Shown here: positions 17,481-25,495 of the stretch, one piece after another
How positions within the stretch are numbered: the first letter of the stretch is position 1
How the letters are laid out: every line of letters starts with the position of its first letter
Origin: Cohnella endophytica
Lineage (GTDB): Bacteria > Bacillota > Bacilli > Paenibacillales > Paenibacillaceae
Assembly: GCF_003628305.1 (NCBI RefSeq)
Contig: NZ_RBZM01000007.1
Span: 310,001 to 374,000, forward strand
Direction: 5' to 3'
Length of the DNA: 64,000 nucleotides
Notes under the pieces: model-generated
The model's database searches: none
Told to the model about the DNA's origin: nothing
The model's input: the letters and a program-made list of their open reading frames with translations, nothing else
Position numbers and translations under genes: made by a program

Positions 17481-18404
17481 ATGCAAGTAACCGCCAACGC
17501 GCGCATGGAAGCTGCGCCGGGCGTCCGGCCGCGCAAGAGGAAATGGAAGAAGGCCCTACTTCCGTGGATGTTCCTTCTTCCGGCGCTGCTGATGACGATG
17601 TTCGTCGTCATGGGCCCTACCGTCGGTACGCTGGCGCTGTCCTTGACCGACTGGGACGGAATTCGGCCGCCGCATTTCATCGGAGCCGACAATTATAAAT
17701 CGTTGATGAAGGATCCGAACTTCTTCGCGGCGCTAGAGAACAATTTCAGATGGATGGCTTTGTTCTGTACGATTCCCGTCGTGTTCGGTCTTATCGTCGC
17801 TAGCGTTGTTAGCAAGGCCGGGAAAGGCCAGATGTTCTACCGGTCCGCCTTTTTCCTCCCGCAGATCGTATCGACCGTGGTCAGCGCCAAAATCTGGGCG
17901 TGGATCTACAATCCTTTCTTCGGCATTAATACGGTGCTGCAGCAATGGGGAATCCAGAACGTGCCCTTATGGCTCGGCAATCCGAAAATCGCGTTGTACT
18001 CAGTGGCGTTGGTAGACGGGTGGAGGTACTGGGGCTTCTTGATGGTATTATTCCTGTCCGCCCTTCATCAGACCGACCGCGCTCTAGAAGAAGCCGCGAA
18101 GGTGGACGGCGCAAGCAGAATTCGCATTTTCTGGCACGTCATGCTTCCTCAACTGCGTCCTACGATCTCGCTCATCTTGATGATGACGATGATCTGGTCG
18201 TTCGCCGCGTTCGATTACGTCTTCGTCATGACGAACGGCGGTCCGGGGAACGCGACGGAACTGATCGGAACTTATATGTACAAGCAAGCGTTGCAGAACC
18301 AGATGCCCGGATACGCAAGCACGATTGCGCTGGCGATGGCCTTGCTGAGCGGAATCATTATGGCACTCTTCGGCATTTTGAGAAAAAGGGGATGGGACGT
18401 ATGA
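17481..18404 (+). CDS. Sugar ABC transporter permease (MalF/UgpA type)
   Basis: A 307-residue inner-membrane permease with six predicted helices. The EAA loop that docks the ATPase is visible near residue 210 (EEAAKVDGASRIRIFWHVMLPQLRP). The frame is open from a TTG at 17436, but AGGAGG at 17465-17470 fits only the ATG at 17481, so I start there. The stop overlaps the next permease by ATGA. Works with the binding protein at 15694. No ATPase gene is present, so a shared MsmX-type ATPase is inferred. Confidence 0.9.
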   Translation: MQVTANARMEAAPGVRPRKRKWKKALLPWMFLLPALLMTMFVVMGPTVGTLALSLTDWDGIRPPHFIGADNYKSLMKDPNFFAALENNFRWMALFCTIPVVFGLIVASVVSKAGKGQMFYRSAFFLPQIVSTVVSAKIWAWIYNPFFGINTVLQQWGIQNVPLWLGNPKIALYSVALVDGWRYWGFLMVLFLSALHQTDRALEEAAKVDGASRIRIFWHVMLPQLRPTISLILMMTMIWSFAAFDYVFVMTNGGPGNATELIGTYMYKQALQNQMPGYASTIALAMALLSGIIMALFGILRKRGWDV

Positions 18405-19231
18405 AGACGCGTAAACCGCGCGCCTCGGCGATCAGTCATCTCTTCTTGATCCTCGTCTTTCTGTTCGCGGTCGGGCCGCTGTTGCTCCTCGTCAATAACG
18501 CGTTGAAGCCGAAGGAAGAGTTCATGACGAAGCCCTTCGGACTTCCGAGCCGCCTGACGCTGGATAATCTGACGGCCTCTTGGACGCAAGGCCACTACGC
18601 GGAAGCTTTCCGCAATAGCATCGGCGTCGGTATCGCAACGATTGTCATCGTGTGCATGCTCGGCGGTCTCGCCGCCTATAGCCTTTCGAAGTTCGAGTTT
18701 CGCGGGCGAGGCACGGTCATGGCTTTTTTCTTGTTCGCGATGTCGGTACCGCTCGGCTTGTTCTTGGTTCCTCTGTTCTTCATGTGGCAGAAGCTCCACC
18801 TGATGGATTCGCTCGTGGGCTTAATTATCATCTACAGCGGCATTTACTTGCCCTTTAACGTGTTCTTGCTTCGCTCTTACTTTGTCGGGATTCCCCACGA
18901 GCTGGGCGAAGCCGCGAAGATTGACGGTTGCGGCGAGTTAAAGGTTTTTTCGAAGATCATCCTGCCGATTGCCGCGCCCGCCTTTTCCACGGTTGCGCTA
19001 CTCGTCGGCCTGTGGACTTGGAACGAATTTTTCTTCGCCAACTCGTTTATTCAATCGGATGAGCTTCGCACGGTATCGACCCGTTACTTGACCTTCGTCG
19101 GCAGCTTCAGCTCCGACTGGAGCAAGGTATCGGCGGCGGGGCTCATTGCGGTACTACCGATGATGGCATTGTATTTGTTCCTGCAGCGCCGCTTTATCGA
19201 AGGGATGACGGAGGGCAGCATTAAAGGCTGA
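18401..19231 (+). CDS. Sugar ABC transporter permease (MalG type)
   Basis: A 276-residue permease with six helices. The EAA loop (GEAAKIDGCGELKVFSKIILPIAAP) and the C-terminal LFLQRRFIEGMTEGSIKG are typical of MalG-type partners. The start at 18401 is chosen for the ATGA overlap and the AAGGGG eight bases upstream; an in-frame ATG at 18392 is too close to that site. Forms the heteromeric channel with the product of 17481. Confidence 0.92.
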   Translation: MKTRKPRASAISHLFLILVFLFAVGPLLLLVNNALKPKEEFMTKPFGLPSRLTLDNLTASWTQGHYAEAFRNSIGVGIATIVIVCMLGGLAAYSLSKFEFRGRGTVMAFFLFAMSVPLGLFLVPLFFMWQKLHLMDSLVGLIIIYSGIYLPFNVFLLRSYFVGIPHELGEAAKIDGCGELKVFSKIILPIAAPAFSTVALLVGLWTWNEFFFANSFIQSDELRTVSTRYLTFVGSFSSDWSKVSAAGLIAVLPMMALYLFLQRRFIEGMTEGSIKG

Positions 19232-19274
19232 GTCGAATTGGAACGACATTCATTAAGAGAGGGAGGCCAATCAA

Positions 19275-21416
19275 GTGGGTAAGCTGCCAGTCGATTACGT
19301 AGAGAAGGTATACGCCGGATGGCTCGGGAAAGTGATCGGCGTGCGCCATGGAGGCAACGTAGAGAATTGGACGTACGAGCGTCTGGAGCGCACGTTCGGA
19401 GAGATTACGGGTTATGTTCACGAATTCAAGAACTTCGCGGCCGACGACGACACCAACGGTCCGATGGTTTTCCTTCGCGCATTGGAGGATTATACGCATA
19501 CCCGGGACATCACCGCGGAACAGATGGGCAAGACGTTGTTGAATTACGCCCCGGACGGTCACGGCTTTTTCTGGTGGGGCGGTTATGGCAATTCCACGGA
19601 GCATACCGCTTACCTGAACTTGAAGAACGGCATTCCGGCACCGAGGTCGGGCTCCATCCAGCAGAACGGTAAGACGGTCGCGGAACAGATCGGCGGGCAG
19701 ATTTTCATCGACGTATGGGGGCTGATTGCGCCTGGCAATCCGTCTCTTGCGGCCGAATACGCGGAGAAGATGGCCAGCGTCACTCACGACGGCAACGGCA
19801 AGTACGGGGGCATGTTCATAGCCGCCTGCATAGCGGCCGCTTTCGGCGAAACGAACATGACCGCGATACTCGAAGCCGGACTGTCGGTTATTCCGGAAGA
19901 TTGCGATTATGCGCGGATGACTCGCGCGGTTATGGCCTATCACGCGAGCCAACCCGGCAATTGGCGGGATTGCTACCGGTTCGTCTTCGAGAATTACGGC
20001 TACGACCGCCATCCCGGCGTCTGCCATATCATTCCGAATTCGGCCGTCATCGTGCTCTCCCTGCTCTACGGAGAAGGAGATTTCTCGCGGTCCATAAATA
20101 TTTGCAACATGTGCGGCTGGGACACGGATTGCAACGTCGCCAATGTCGGCACGATTATCGGCGTGCGGAACGGAATAGCGGGAATCGACGAGAGCTGGCG
20201 CAAGCCGATCAACGATTTTCTCTGCTGCTCCACCGTTATCGGCGCGCTGAATATCGTAGATCTTCCCGGCTGCGCTTCGTACATTGCGCGAATCGGCTAC
20301 AAGGTTGCGGGCGAAGAGGCGTCGGAGCGTTGGGCCGACGTCGTCGAGGGAACGGCTTCCCGGTTCCATTTCGAATATCCCGGCTCGACGCATGCTTTTC
20401 GGTTGGATTCCGATGCCGATTGGCAAGTAACGGGCACGGTCCGCAATACGGAGGAAGCGGCGGCTTCGGGCACCCGCTCGCTCAAGGTCATGTTCGACCG
20501 GATCGTCGGAGGTCACGGCTTCCGGGCGTACCACCAAACGTATTACCGGCCGGATGATTTCAACGACAGCCGTTACGATCCGAGCTTCTCTCCGGTTCTC
20601 TATCCGGGACAGACGATCGAAGCCAAAGTGATGGTGCCGCCCGGGCTCGGTTGCAAGATACAAGCAAGGCTCTACGTGAAGGACGGCAACGCCGGAGTCA
20701 GGCATTACGGCGCGAAGAGCGAGCTTTCCGAAGGCGTTTGGACCCGGCTAAGCTACGACATTCCTTCGATGAACGGAGTATGTCTGGAGCAAGCGGGTAT
20801 CGAGTTCATCCCCGTGGAGAGCATCATGTATACGCACCATCTAATCGCCTACATCGACGACTTCGATTTTACCGGTAAGCCGAATTATTCGATCGATTTT
20901 GCTCAAGAGCGTCTGGAGGTTTGGAATCCGCTGCATGTCGAAGTAAGCCAGTTCACGTATCTGCGCGGGCTGTGGACGTTGGAGGACGGAGAACTTAGCG
21001 GTTCCTTCCATGGGGAGACGGCGGAGTGCTATACCGGTGACCTGCAGTGGAACGATTACGCCTTCGAAGCCGAAGTCGTTCCGCAGATCGGTGCCGACCA
21101 CCGGATTCAATTCCGCGTTCAGGGCGGTCTTCGCTCCTATGCGGCGGGTTTGGCTCATGACGGAAGAGCGGTTCTGTATAAGAACGACGACGGCGAATAT
21201 CGCGAGCTGGCTTCCGCTCCGTTCGCATGGCAGCACGGCGAAGTTTGCAAGCTGGCGGTTGTCGCGGTAGCCAACCGGATCGAGCTGTTCGCGGACGATA
21301 AGCCGATTCTCGTGTATACGGACGAGGAAGCTCCTTATCTTCATGGTCAAGTCGGCTTCTCCAATGCGGGAGGAAGTCATACCCACTATCGGCGGTTCGG
21401 AGTGAGGGGACTGTGA
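19275..21416 (+). CDS. ADP-ribosylglycohydrolase-fold protein with two C-terminal beta domains
   Basis: A 713-residue protein. Residues about 5-345 form an ADP-ribosylglycohydrolase fold with its metal motifs: AGWLGKVIGVRHGGNVE, the acidic cluster D57-D58-D59-T60 and D283-T284-D285 (GWDTDCNVANVG). Residues about 365-530 look like a carbohydrate-binding beta-sandwich, and about 555-713 like a LamG/DUF1080-type domain. No signal peptide, so it is cytoplasmic. GTG start after GGGAGG. It overlaps ribokinase by GTGA. Typical family members are about 300 residues and remove ADP-ribose or related N-glycosides. Paired with ribokinase and an importer, I infer it releases ribose (or a similar furanose) from an imported glycoside. 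The substrate is unproven. Confidence 0.8.
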   Translation: MGKLPVDYVEKVYAGWLGKVIGVRHGGNVENWTYERLERTFGEITGYVHEFKNFAADDDTNGPMVFLRALEDYTHTRDITAEQMGKTLLNYAPDGHGFFWWGGYGNSTEHTAYLNLKNGIPAPRSGSIQQNGKTVAEQIGGQIFIDVWGLIAPGNPSLAAEYAEKMASVTHDGNGKYGGMFIAACIAAAFGETNMTAILEAGLSVIPEDCDYARMTRAVMAYHASQPGNWRDCYRFVFENYGYDRHPGVCHIIPNSAVIVLSLLYGEGDFSRSINICNMCGWDTDCNVANVGTIIGVRNGIAGIDESWRKPINDFLCCSTVIGALNIVDLPGCASYIARIGYKVAGEEASERWADVVEGTASRFHFEYPGSTHAFRLDSDADWQVTGTVRNTEEAAASGTRSLKVMFDRIVGGHGFRAYHQTYYRPDDFNDSRYDPSFSPVLYPGQTIEAKVMVPPGLGCKIQARLYVKDGNAGVRHYGAKSELSEGVWTRLSYDIPSMNGVCLEQAGIEFIPVESIMYTHHLIAYIDDFDFTGKPNYSIDFAQERLEVWNPLHVEVSQFTYLRGLWTLEDGELSGSFHGETAECYTGDLQWNDYAFEAEVVPQIGADHRIQFRVQGGLRSYAAGLAHDGRAVLYKNDDGEYRELASAPFAWQHGEVCKLAVVAVANRIELFADDKPILVYTDEEAPYLHGQVGFSNAGGSHTHYRRFGVRGL

Positions 21417-22375
21417 GCGGCTTAGCTAAGATTGCCGTCGTCGGCAGCATAAACATGGATGTCGTAAACCGCGTAGTCCGACACCCGCAGCCGGGAGAAA
21501 CGATCCACGGTTTAAGCACGACGTATCATCCCGGAGGCAAAGGCGCCAATCAGGCCGTTGCGGCAGCTTTGGCGGGCGGAGACATCGCCTTGTTCGGCGC
21601 GGTCGGCGAAGACGGCTTCGGCGTCGAGCTTAAGCGAACGCTTACCGAGAACGGGGTCGACGCGAGTTCCGTCGCCGTGAAACCCGGGACTTCGGGGATC
21701 GCGTTCATTACGGTTGACGACACGGCAGACAACAGCATTATTTTGTCCGCCGGGGCTAATGGACAATTGGGCGCAGCCGACGTGGACCGCATGCTTCCAG
21801 GCTTGCTTGCCGCCCATTCGGTACTGCTGCAGAACGAGATTCCATGGCCGGTAACGCGGGAAGTGATGGAGCAAGCGCATGGGAACGGCGTCAGGGTCAT
21901 CTTCAACCCCGCGCCGGCATTCCTCCTCCCGGAAGACGCGTATCGTTGGATCGACTTGCTCGTTCTGAATGAATCCGAAGCGGAGCTGCTCACGGGGATT
22001 GCCGTCGCGGACGGCGCCGCCGCAGAGCTTGCGGCTGACAGGCTGCTTGAGCGGGGAGCGGCGGCGGTCGTTCTGACGCTGGGGGAGCGGGGCTCGCTGT
22101 ACAAAGCGCAAGGAATGGCGATCGGAGTCGCGACTTCGTCCTACCGGGTGCGAGCGGTAGATACGACCGCAGCCGGGGATACGTTCATCGGCGCGCTTGC
22201 GTCGGCGACCGCGAAGGGAATGCCCATCGCGGAAGGGCTTGCGTTCGCTTCGGCGGCGGCGGCTATCGCGGTCACGCGAGCCGGCGCGCAGGAGTCCATT
22301 CCGACGTTGGAAGAGATAGAGGCATTCATGAGTAACGATAAGGTAACCGAAGGCATGAGGAATATCATTCCATAA
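21413..22375 (+). CDS. rbsK: Ribokinase (PfkB family)
   Basis: A 320-residue sugar kinase that phosphorylates D-ribose (or a close furanose) at O5 with ATP. PfkB signatures are visible: GSINMDVVNRVVRHPQPGET, the YHPGGKGANQAVAAA glycine motif (residues about 42-55) and VDTTAAGDTFIGAL with catalytic D256. The length fits RbsK (about 300). GTG start inside the previous stop (GTGA). Its place directly after the glycohydrolase suggests it channels the released sugar to the pentose-phosphate pathway. Other PfkB kinases (fructokinase, nucleoside kinase) are possible, but the N-terminal pattern is RbsK-like. Confidence 0.85.
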   Translation: MSGLAKIAVVGSINMDVVNRVVRHPQPGETIHGLSTTYHPGGKGANQAVAAALAGGDIALFGAVGEDGFGVELKRTLTENGVDASSVAVKPGTSGIAFITVDDTADNSIILSAGANGQLGAADVDRMLPGLLAAHSVLLQNEIPWPVTREVMEQAHGNGVRVIFNPAPAFLLPEDAYRWIDLLVLNESEAELLTGIAVADGAAAELAADRLLERGAAAVVLTLGERGSLYKAQGMAIGVATSSYRVRAVDTTAAGDTFIGALASATAKGMPIAEGLAFASAAAAIAVTRAGAQESIPTLEEIEAFMSNDKVTEGMRNIIP

Positions 22376-22388
22376 GGGGGAGATTCAT

Positions 22389-24185
22389 TTGAAACAAGGG
22401 ATGAACAAAGGCTTGATGTTGCTTCTGTCCGCGTTATTGTTAGTTGCCGGTTGGGGGCAGCGCCCGGATCGTGCGGATGCCGCGGTGCCGACCAACGCCT
22501 TCCAAAAGCAAAACGGCTCCTACTATTACTATGTCCGGGAAGGCTCGACCACTTTTGCCAGTCTTACGGCGAACGTTCAAAGCGGGTATTATTCCGCGCG
22601 AGGCGTGAACAATCTGATGACTTATTGTCCTTACAAGGCCTCTAGCGAATGGCGCGGAGTACCGGCGGTCGATTTCTACAACGTCAATTCCAATACCGGA
22701 ACGTTGACCGATTTCGCGAATATGGTGACGGCCGCGCACAACGCGGGAATTACAGTGACGATGTATATCGGCCTGTTGTTCGTCCACACGACGAACCCGG
22801 ACTGGGTTCAAGCGCAGAACGACAAGAAGAACGGCGTTAATTCCTCCTTGGCTAACACGTTCCGTTGGTCTACTACGAACACGGGCTCCGTACCTCCGAA
22901 CGGCGGCTGGGCATGGAGCAGCTTGGCGAACAGTTATTATGCGACGAGCTGGGGCATGCCCGCATTGGATTATGCGAAACAGCAAGGGCGCGATTATGCC
23001 AAGAACGTGCTCAAGTTCTGGATGGACAAGGGAGTCGACGGATTCGAATTCGATGCTCCCGGCGACTTCTGGGGAATGTCGGCCGCGGACGAGAAGGATA
23101 TTCTGATTACGCTGCCTCAAACGTATACGACCAATTCCAAGCTGCTGAATGCCGAGGGAACGGCAGGGGCATATACCAATCAGACTTGGAGCGATTCCTT
23201 CGGATTTACCCATATTCTCATAAACGGAGACAACGACACGGAATCTTTCGCCACCAGAGTCATGAAAGGCACGTCGACCGTGAACGATCTCGAGAATCAA
23301 TTCGCCGCCTATCTCGATCCGCGCAGGGCCAAAGGCCAGGGAGTCCTCGCGTGGTCGCTCTACGATACCGCGCTGACGGGCGATCAGAGGGCGCTTGATG
23401 CCGCCGTGATGGCGGGTAGCGGAGCGTTCTATTCGACGGACATCCAACAAGTATATAACCTGTTGTCGACGGCCGACCGTACCAAGTACGACAATGTGTT
23501 CAAAGCCTTGCAAGCTTCTCCGGCGGAAGCCCCCAATGCATCGCGGAAGAGATTGTCTACGGGAAGCGATTCGAAATACTACGCCGTAATACGGACAAGC
23601 GCGGACGGCACGAAATCGGTGCTTAACATTTACAATTTCAAAAACGCATCGGCTACGATTACCGTCAATTTGACCGATAGCGGAATCACGGTTCCTCAGA
23701 CGCCGGTAAATCTGGCTACCGGCGGAAGCGGCACGGCCATTAGTTCAAGCAGCTACAGCGTCACGTTGCCGGCCTACGGCTATTTATTCCTGGAAGTTCA
23801 GACTTCTCCGCCTGTTCCTTGGACGACGGTCGACGATAACGCCTCCGGGTGGACTTATGGCGGAGGTTGGGCCTACTACGCGGAGCCGGCAGGTTATCTG
23901 TCGACCGCGCACGGCAATGACGGAGTAGGAGGATACGGTCAATACACGTTTACCGGAACCAAGGTAGAGGGATATGGATGGAAGGGCCCCGACGGCGGGC
24001 AAATCGAAGTGTTCGTCGACGGCGTTTCCAAAGGAACGTTCAGCCAGAAGAACGGAACGGATATTTTCGGTCAAACCTTGTTCTCGATCAGCGGGTTGTC
24101 GGCAGGAAGCCATACGGTGAAAATCCAGCAGAAAAACGCCACGGGAACAGGCTGGACGATGATCGATTATATCAAATTTCAATAA
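22389..24185 (+). CDS. Secreted divergent alpha-amylase-superfamily (GH13-like) glycosidase
   Basis: A 598-residue exported protein. The TTG at 22389 is 7 bases after AAGGGGGA and begins a signal peptide (residues about 1-31, ending ADAA). A (beta/alpha)8 barrel follows. Candidate catalytic residues are D222 in GVDGFEFDAPGDF (nucleophile position), E256 in LLNAEGTAG and D281/D283 in INGDNDTES. Region I of classical GH13 is not recognisable, so the enzyme is divergent. A beta-sandwich end domain (about 410-480) and a C-terminal carbohydrate-binding-like domain (about 480-598, WTTVDDNASGWTY to DYIKFQ) follow. It is the last gene of the cluster and probably makes the oligosaccharide that the importer takes up. 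Confidence 0.7.
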   Translation: MKQGMNKGLMLLLSALLLVAGWGQRPDRADAAVPTNAFQKQNGSYYYYVREGSTTFASLTANVQSGYYSARGVNNLMTYCPYKASSEWRGVPAVDFYNVNSNTGTLTDFANMVTAAHNAGITVTMYIGLLFVHTTNPDWVQAQNDKKNGVNSSLANTFRWSTTNTGSVPPNGGWAWSSLANSYYATSWGMPALDYAKQQGRDYAKNVLKFWMDKGVDGFEFDAPGDFWGMSAADEKDILITLPQTYTTNSKLLNAEGTAGAYTNQTWSDSFGFTHILINGDNDTESFATRVMKGTSTVNDLENQFAAYLDPRRAKGQGVLAWSLYDTALTGDQRALDAAVMAGSGAFYSTDIQQVYNLLSTADRTKYDNVFKALQASPAEAPNASRKRLSTGSDSKYYAVIRTSADGTKSVLNIYNFKNASATITVNLTDSGITVPQTPVNLATGGSGTAISSSSYSVTLPAYGYLFLEVQTSPPVPWTTVDDNASGWTYGGGWAYYAEPAGYLSTAHGNDGVGGYGQYTFTGTKVEGYGWKGPDGGQIEVFVDGVSKGTFSQKNGTDIFGQTLFSISGLSAGSHTVKIQQKNATGTGWTMIDYIKFQ

Positions 24186-24277
24186 ACAGCAGTCCGCATA
24201 ATCTTTCTGACAAGATTGCCGCGTTGGTTGCGGCAGTGAATGCTGCAGCAGGTCCCTTATAAGATACATTCGCCCAG

Positions 24278-24315
24278 AAAGCCCATTAGGAGAACTTCTT
24301 CTAATGGGCTTTTAT
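24278..24315 (+). terminator. Terminator ending the importer/glycohydrolase cluster
   Basis: AAGCCCATTAG (24279-24289) pairs with CTAATGGGCTT (24301-24311), followed by TTTATTT. The rest of the 350-base gap holds the nan promoter region. Confidence 0.88.
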
Positions 24316-24426
24316 TTGCGCCGCGCATAGCAGCGGAAACAGTAATCCATACTAAACCGGAAGAAGGACGCAGCCCTCCTCATTCGTCGCATTTGGGCGG
24401 GATAAGTTCATTTGGAATATAGTGTG

Positions 24427-24495
24427 GTGGAAATGTTTTTCACTATATTAATATTGGTGAAATTAATTTACAATCCCGAAATTTAATGATATGTT
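24427..24495 (+). promoter_or_regulatory. Promoter and two palindromic operators of the sialic acid operon
   Basis: GTGGAAATGTTTTTCAC (24427-24443) and GTGAAATTAATTTAC (24457-24471) are near-palindromes 30 bases apart. The second overlaps a -35 (TTTACA, 24467-24472), which is 17 bases from a -10 (TATGTT, 24490-24495). The palindromes resemble operators of RpiR-family repressors such as HexR. The RpiR protein encoded at 30354 is the likely binder. Confidence 0.5.
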
Positions 24496-24536
24496 GTTAG
24501 TGCCAAAACAATTATAGACACCAGGAGGGGAGTTCA

Positions 24537-25445
24537 TTGAGATTAGCTAAATTCCAAGGCATCATACCGGCTTTCTATGCCTGCTATGACGATCAAGGAA
24601 ATATCTCAGAATCTCGAACGAAAGATCTGTGCGATTACTTGCTTGAGAAAGAAGTTCAAGGGGTGTATGTCGGGGGAAGCTCCGGGGAGTGCATTTATCA
24701 AAACCTGGACGAACGCAAAGCGGTGCTGAGCTATGTAGCGAATCGCTTGCAAGGGAAAATGACGCTGATCGCCCACGTGGGTGCGCCATCCACGAGAGAC
24801 AGCATCGAACTGGCGAAGCATGCGGCTACGCTCGGATATGATGCTTTATCCGCGATACCGCCGATTTATTTCAAATTGCCAGACAGCGCGGTGTATAAAT
24901 ATTGGAGCGAGATTATCGACGCGACTCCTCTGGATTTCATCATTTATAACATTCCGCAGACTACGGGCTATTCGTTAACGCCTGCGTTGTTCGAGAAGCT
25001 CCTCGCGAACGAGAAGGTCATCGGGGTTAAAAACTCATCGATGCCGACTATCGATATCGAAAGATTCAAAAGAGTGGGCGGAGACGACGTTGTCGTATTT
25101 AACGGCCCGGACGAACAATTCGTCGCCGGAAGAATCATGGGCGCGGACGCGGGAATCGGCGGTACCTATGCAGCGATGCCCGAGTTGTTCTTGCAGGCTA
25201 ACCGTTTCGTCCAACAAGGAAAGTTCGAGGAAGCGAAGCGCATTCAGAGCGATATTAACGACATCATTATCGCGTTATGCTCGCAGAATGGATCCATGTA
25301 CGCGGTAATTAAAGAGGTTCTTAAGAGGAGAGGCGTAAATGTCGGCAGCGTTAGAGCGCCGCTTGAAGGAATCTCCGAAGAGGATGCAAGCCGAATCGAC
25401 GACATTGTAATCCTGATCGATCAGGCGATTCAACGGAACGCGTAA
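24537..25445 (+). CDS. nanA: N-acetylneuraminate lyase
   Basis: A 302-residue class I aldolase of the NAL/DapA superfamily that splits N-acetylneuraminate to ManNAc and pyruvate. The Schiff-base lysine K165 (VIGVKNSS), Y137 (FIIYNIP) and the carboxylate-binding GGSSGE loop (46-51) fall at the same residue numbers as in E. coli NanA. TTG start, 5 bases after AGGAGGGGAG. First gene of an operon with importer, nanE, nanK, an RpiR regulator and a YhcH-like protein, which makes sialic acid the substrate rather than dihydrodipicolinate. Confidence 0.93.
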   Translation: MRLAKFQGIIPAFYACYDDQGNISESRTKDLCDYLLEKEVQGVYVGGSSGECIYQNLDERKAVLSYVANRLQGKMTLIAHVGAPSTRDSIELAKHAATLGYDALSAIPPIYFKLPDSAVYKYWSEIIDATPLDFIIYNIPQTTGYSLTPALFEKLLANEKVIGVKNSSMPTIDIERFKRVGGDDVVVFNGPDEQFVAGRIMGADAGIGGTYAAMPELFLQANRFVQQGKFEEAKRIQSDINDIIIALCSQNGSMYAVIKEVLKRRGVNVGSVRAPLEGISEEDASRIDDIVILIDQAIQRNA

Positions 25446-25495
25446 TAAGTACGAGCATGGGTCTTGATCCTATACAACGAGAGGTAGATGCATAG

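Noticed and set aside
17945-18400. Upstream extension of the MalG-type permease frame to 17945
   Set aside because: This part overlaps the MalF-type permease in another frame and encodes Arg-rich nonsense. The ATGA overlap and ribosome site place the start at 18401.
19221-20705. A 494-codon open frame on the minus strand opposite the ADP-ribosylglycohydrolase gene
   Set aside because: Its translation has no recognisable domain and is rich in Arg/His/Val as expected for the reverse of a GC-rich gene. The plus strand has clear family motifs and a ribosome site.
22440-23513. A 357-codon minus-strand frame opposite the GH13-like gene
   Set aside because: Same reason: low-complexity Arg/Val-rich translation with no family features.
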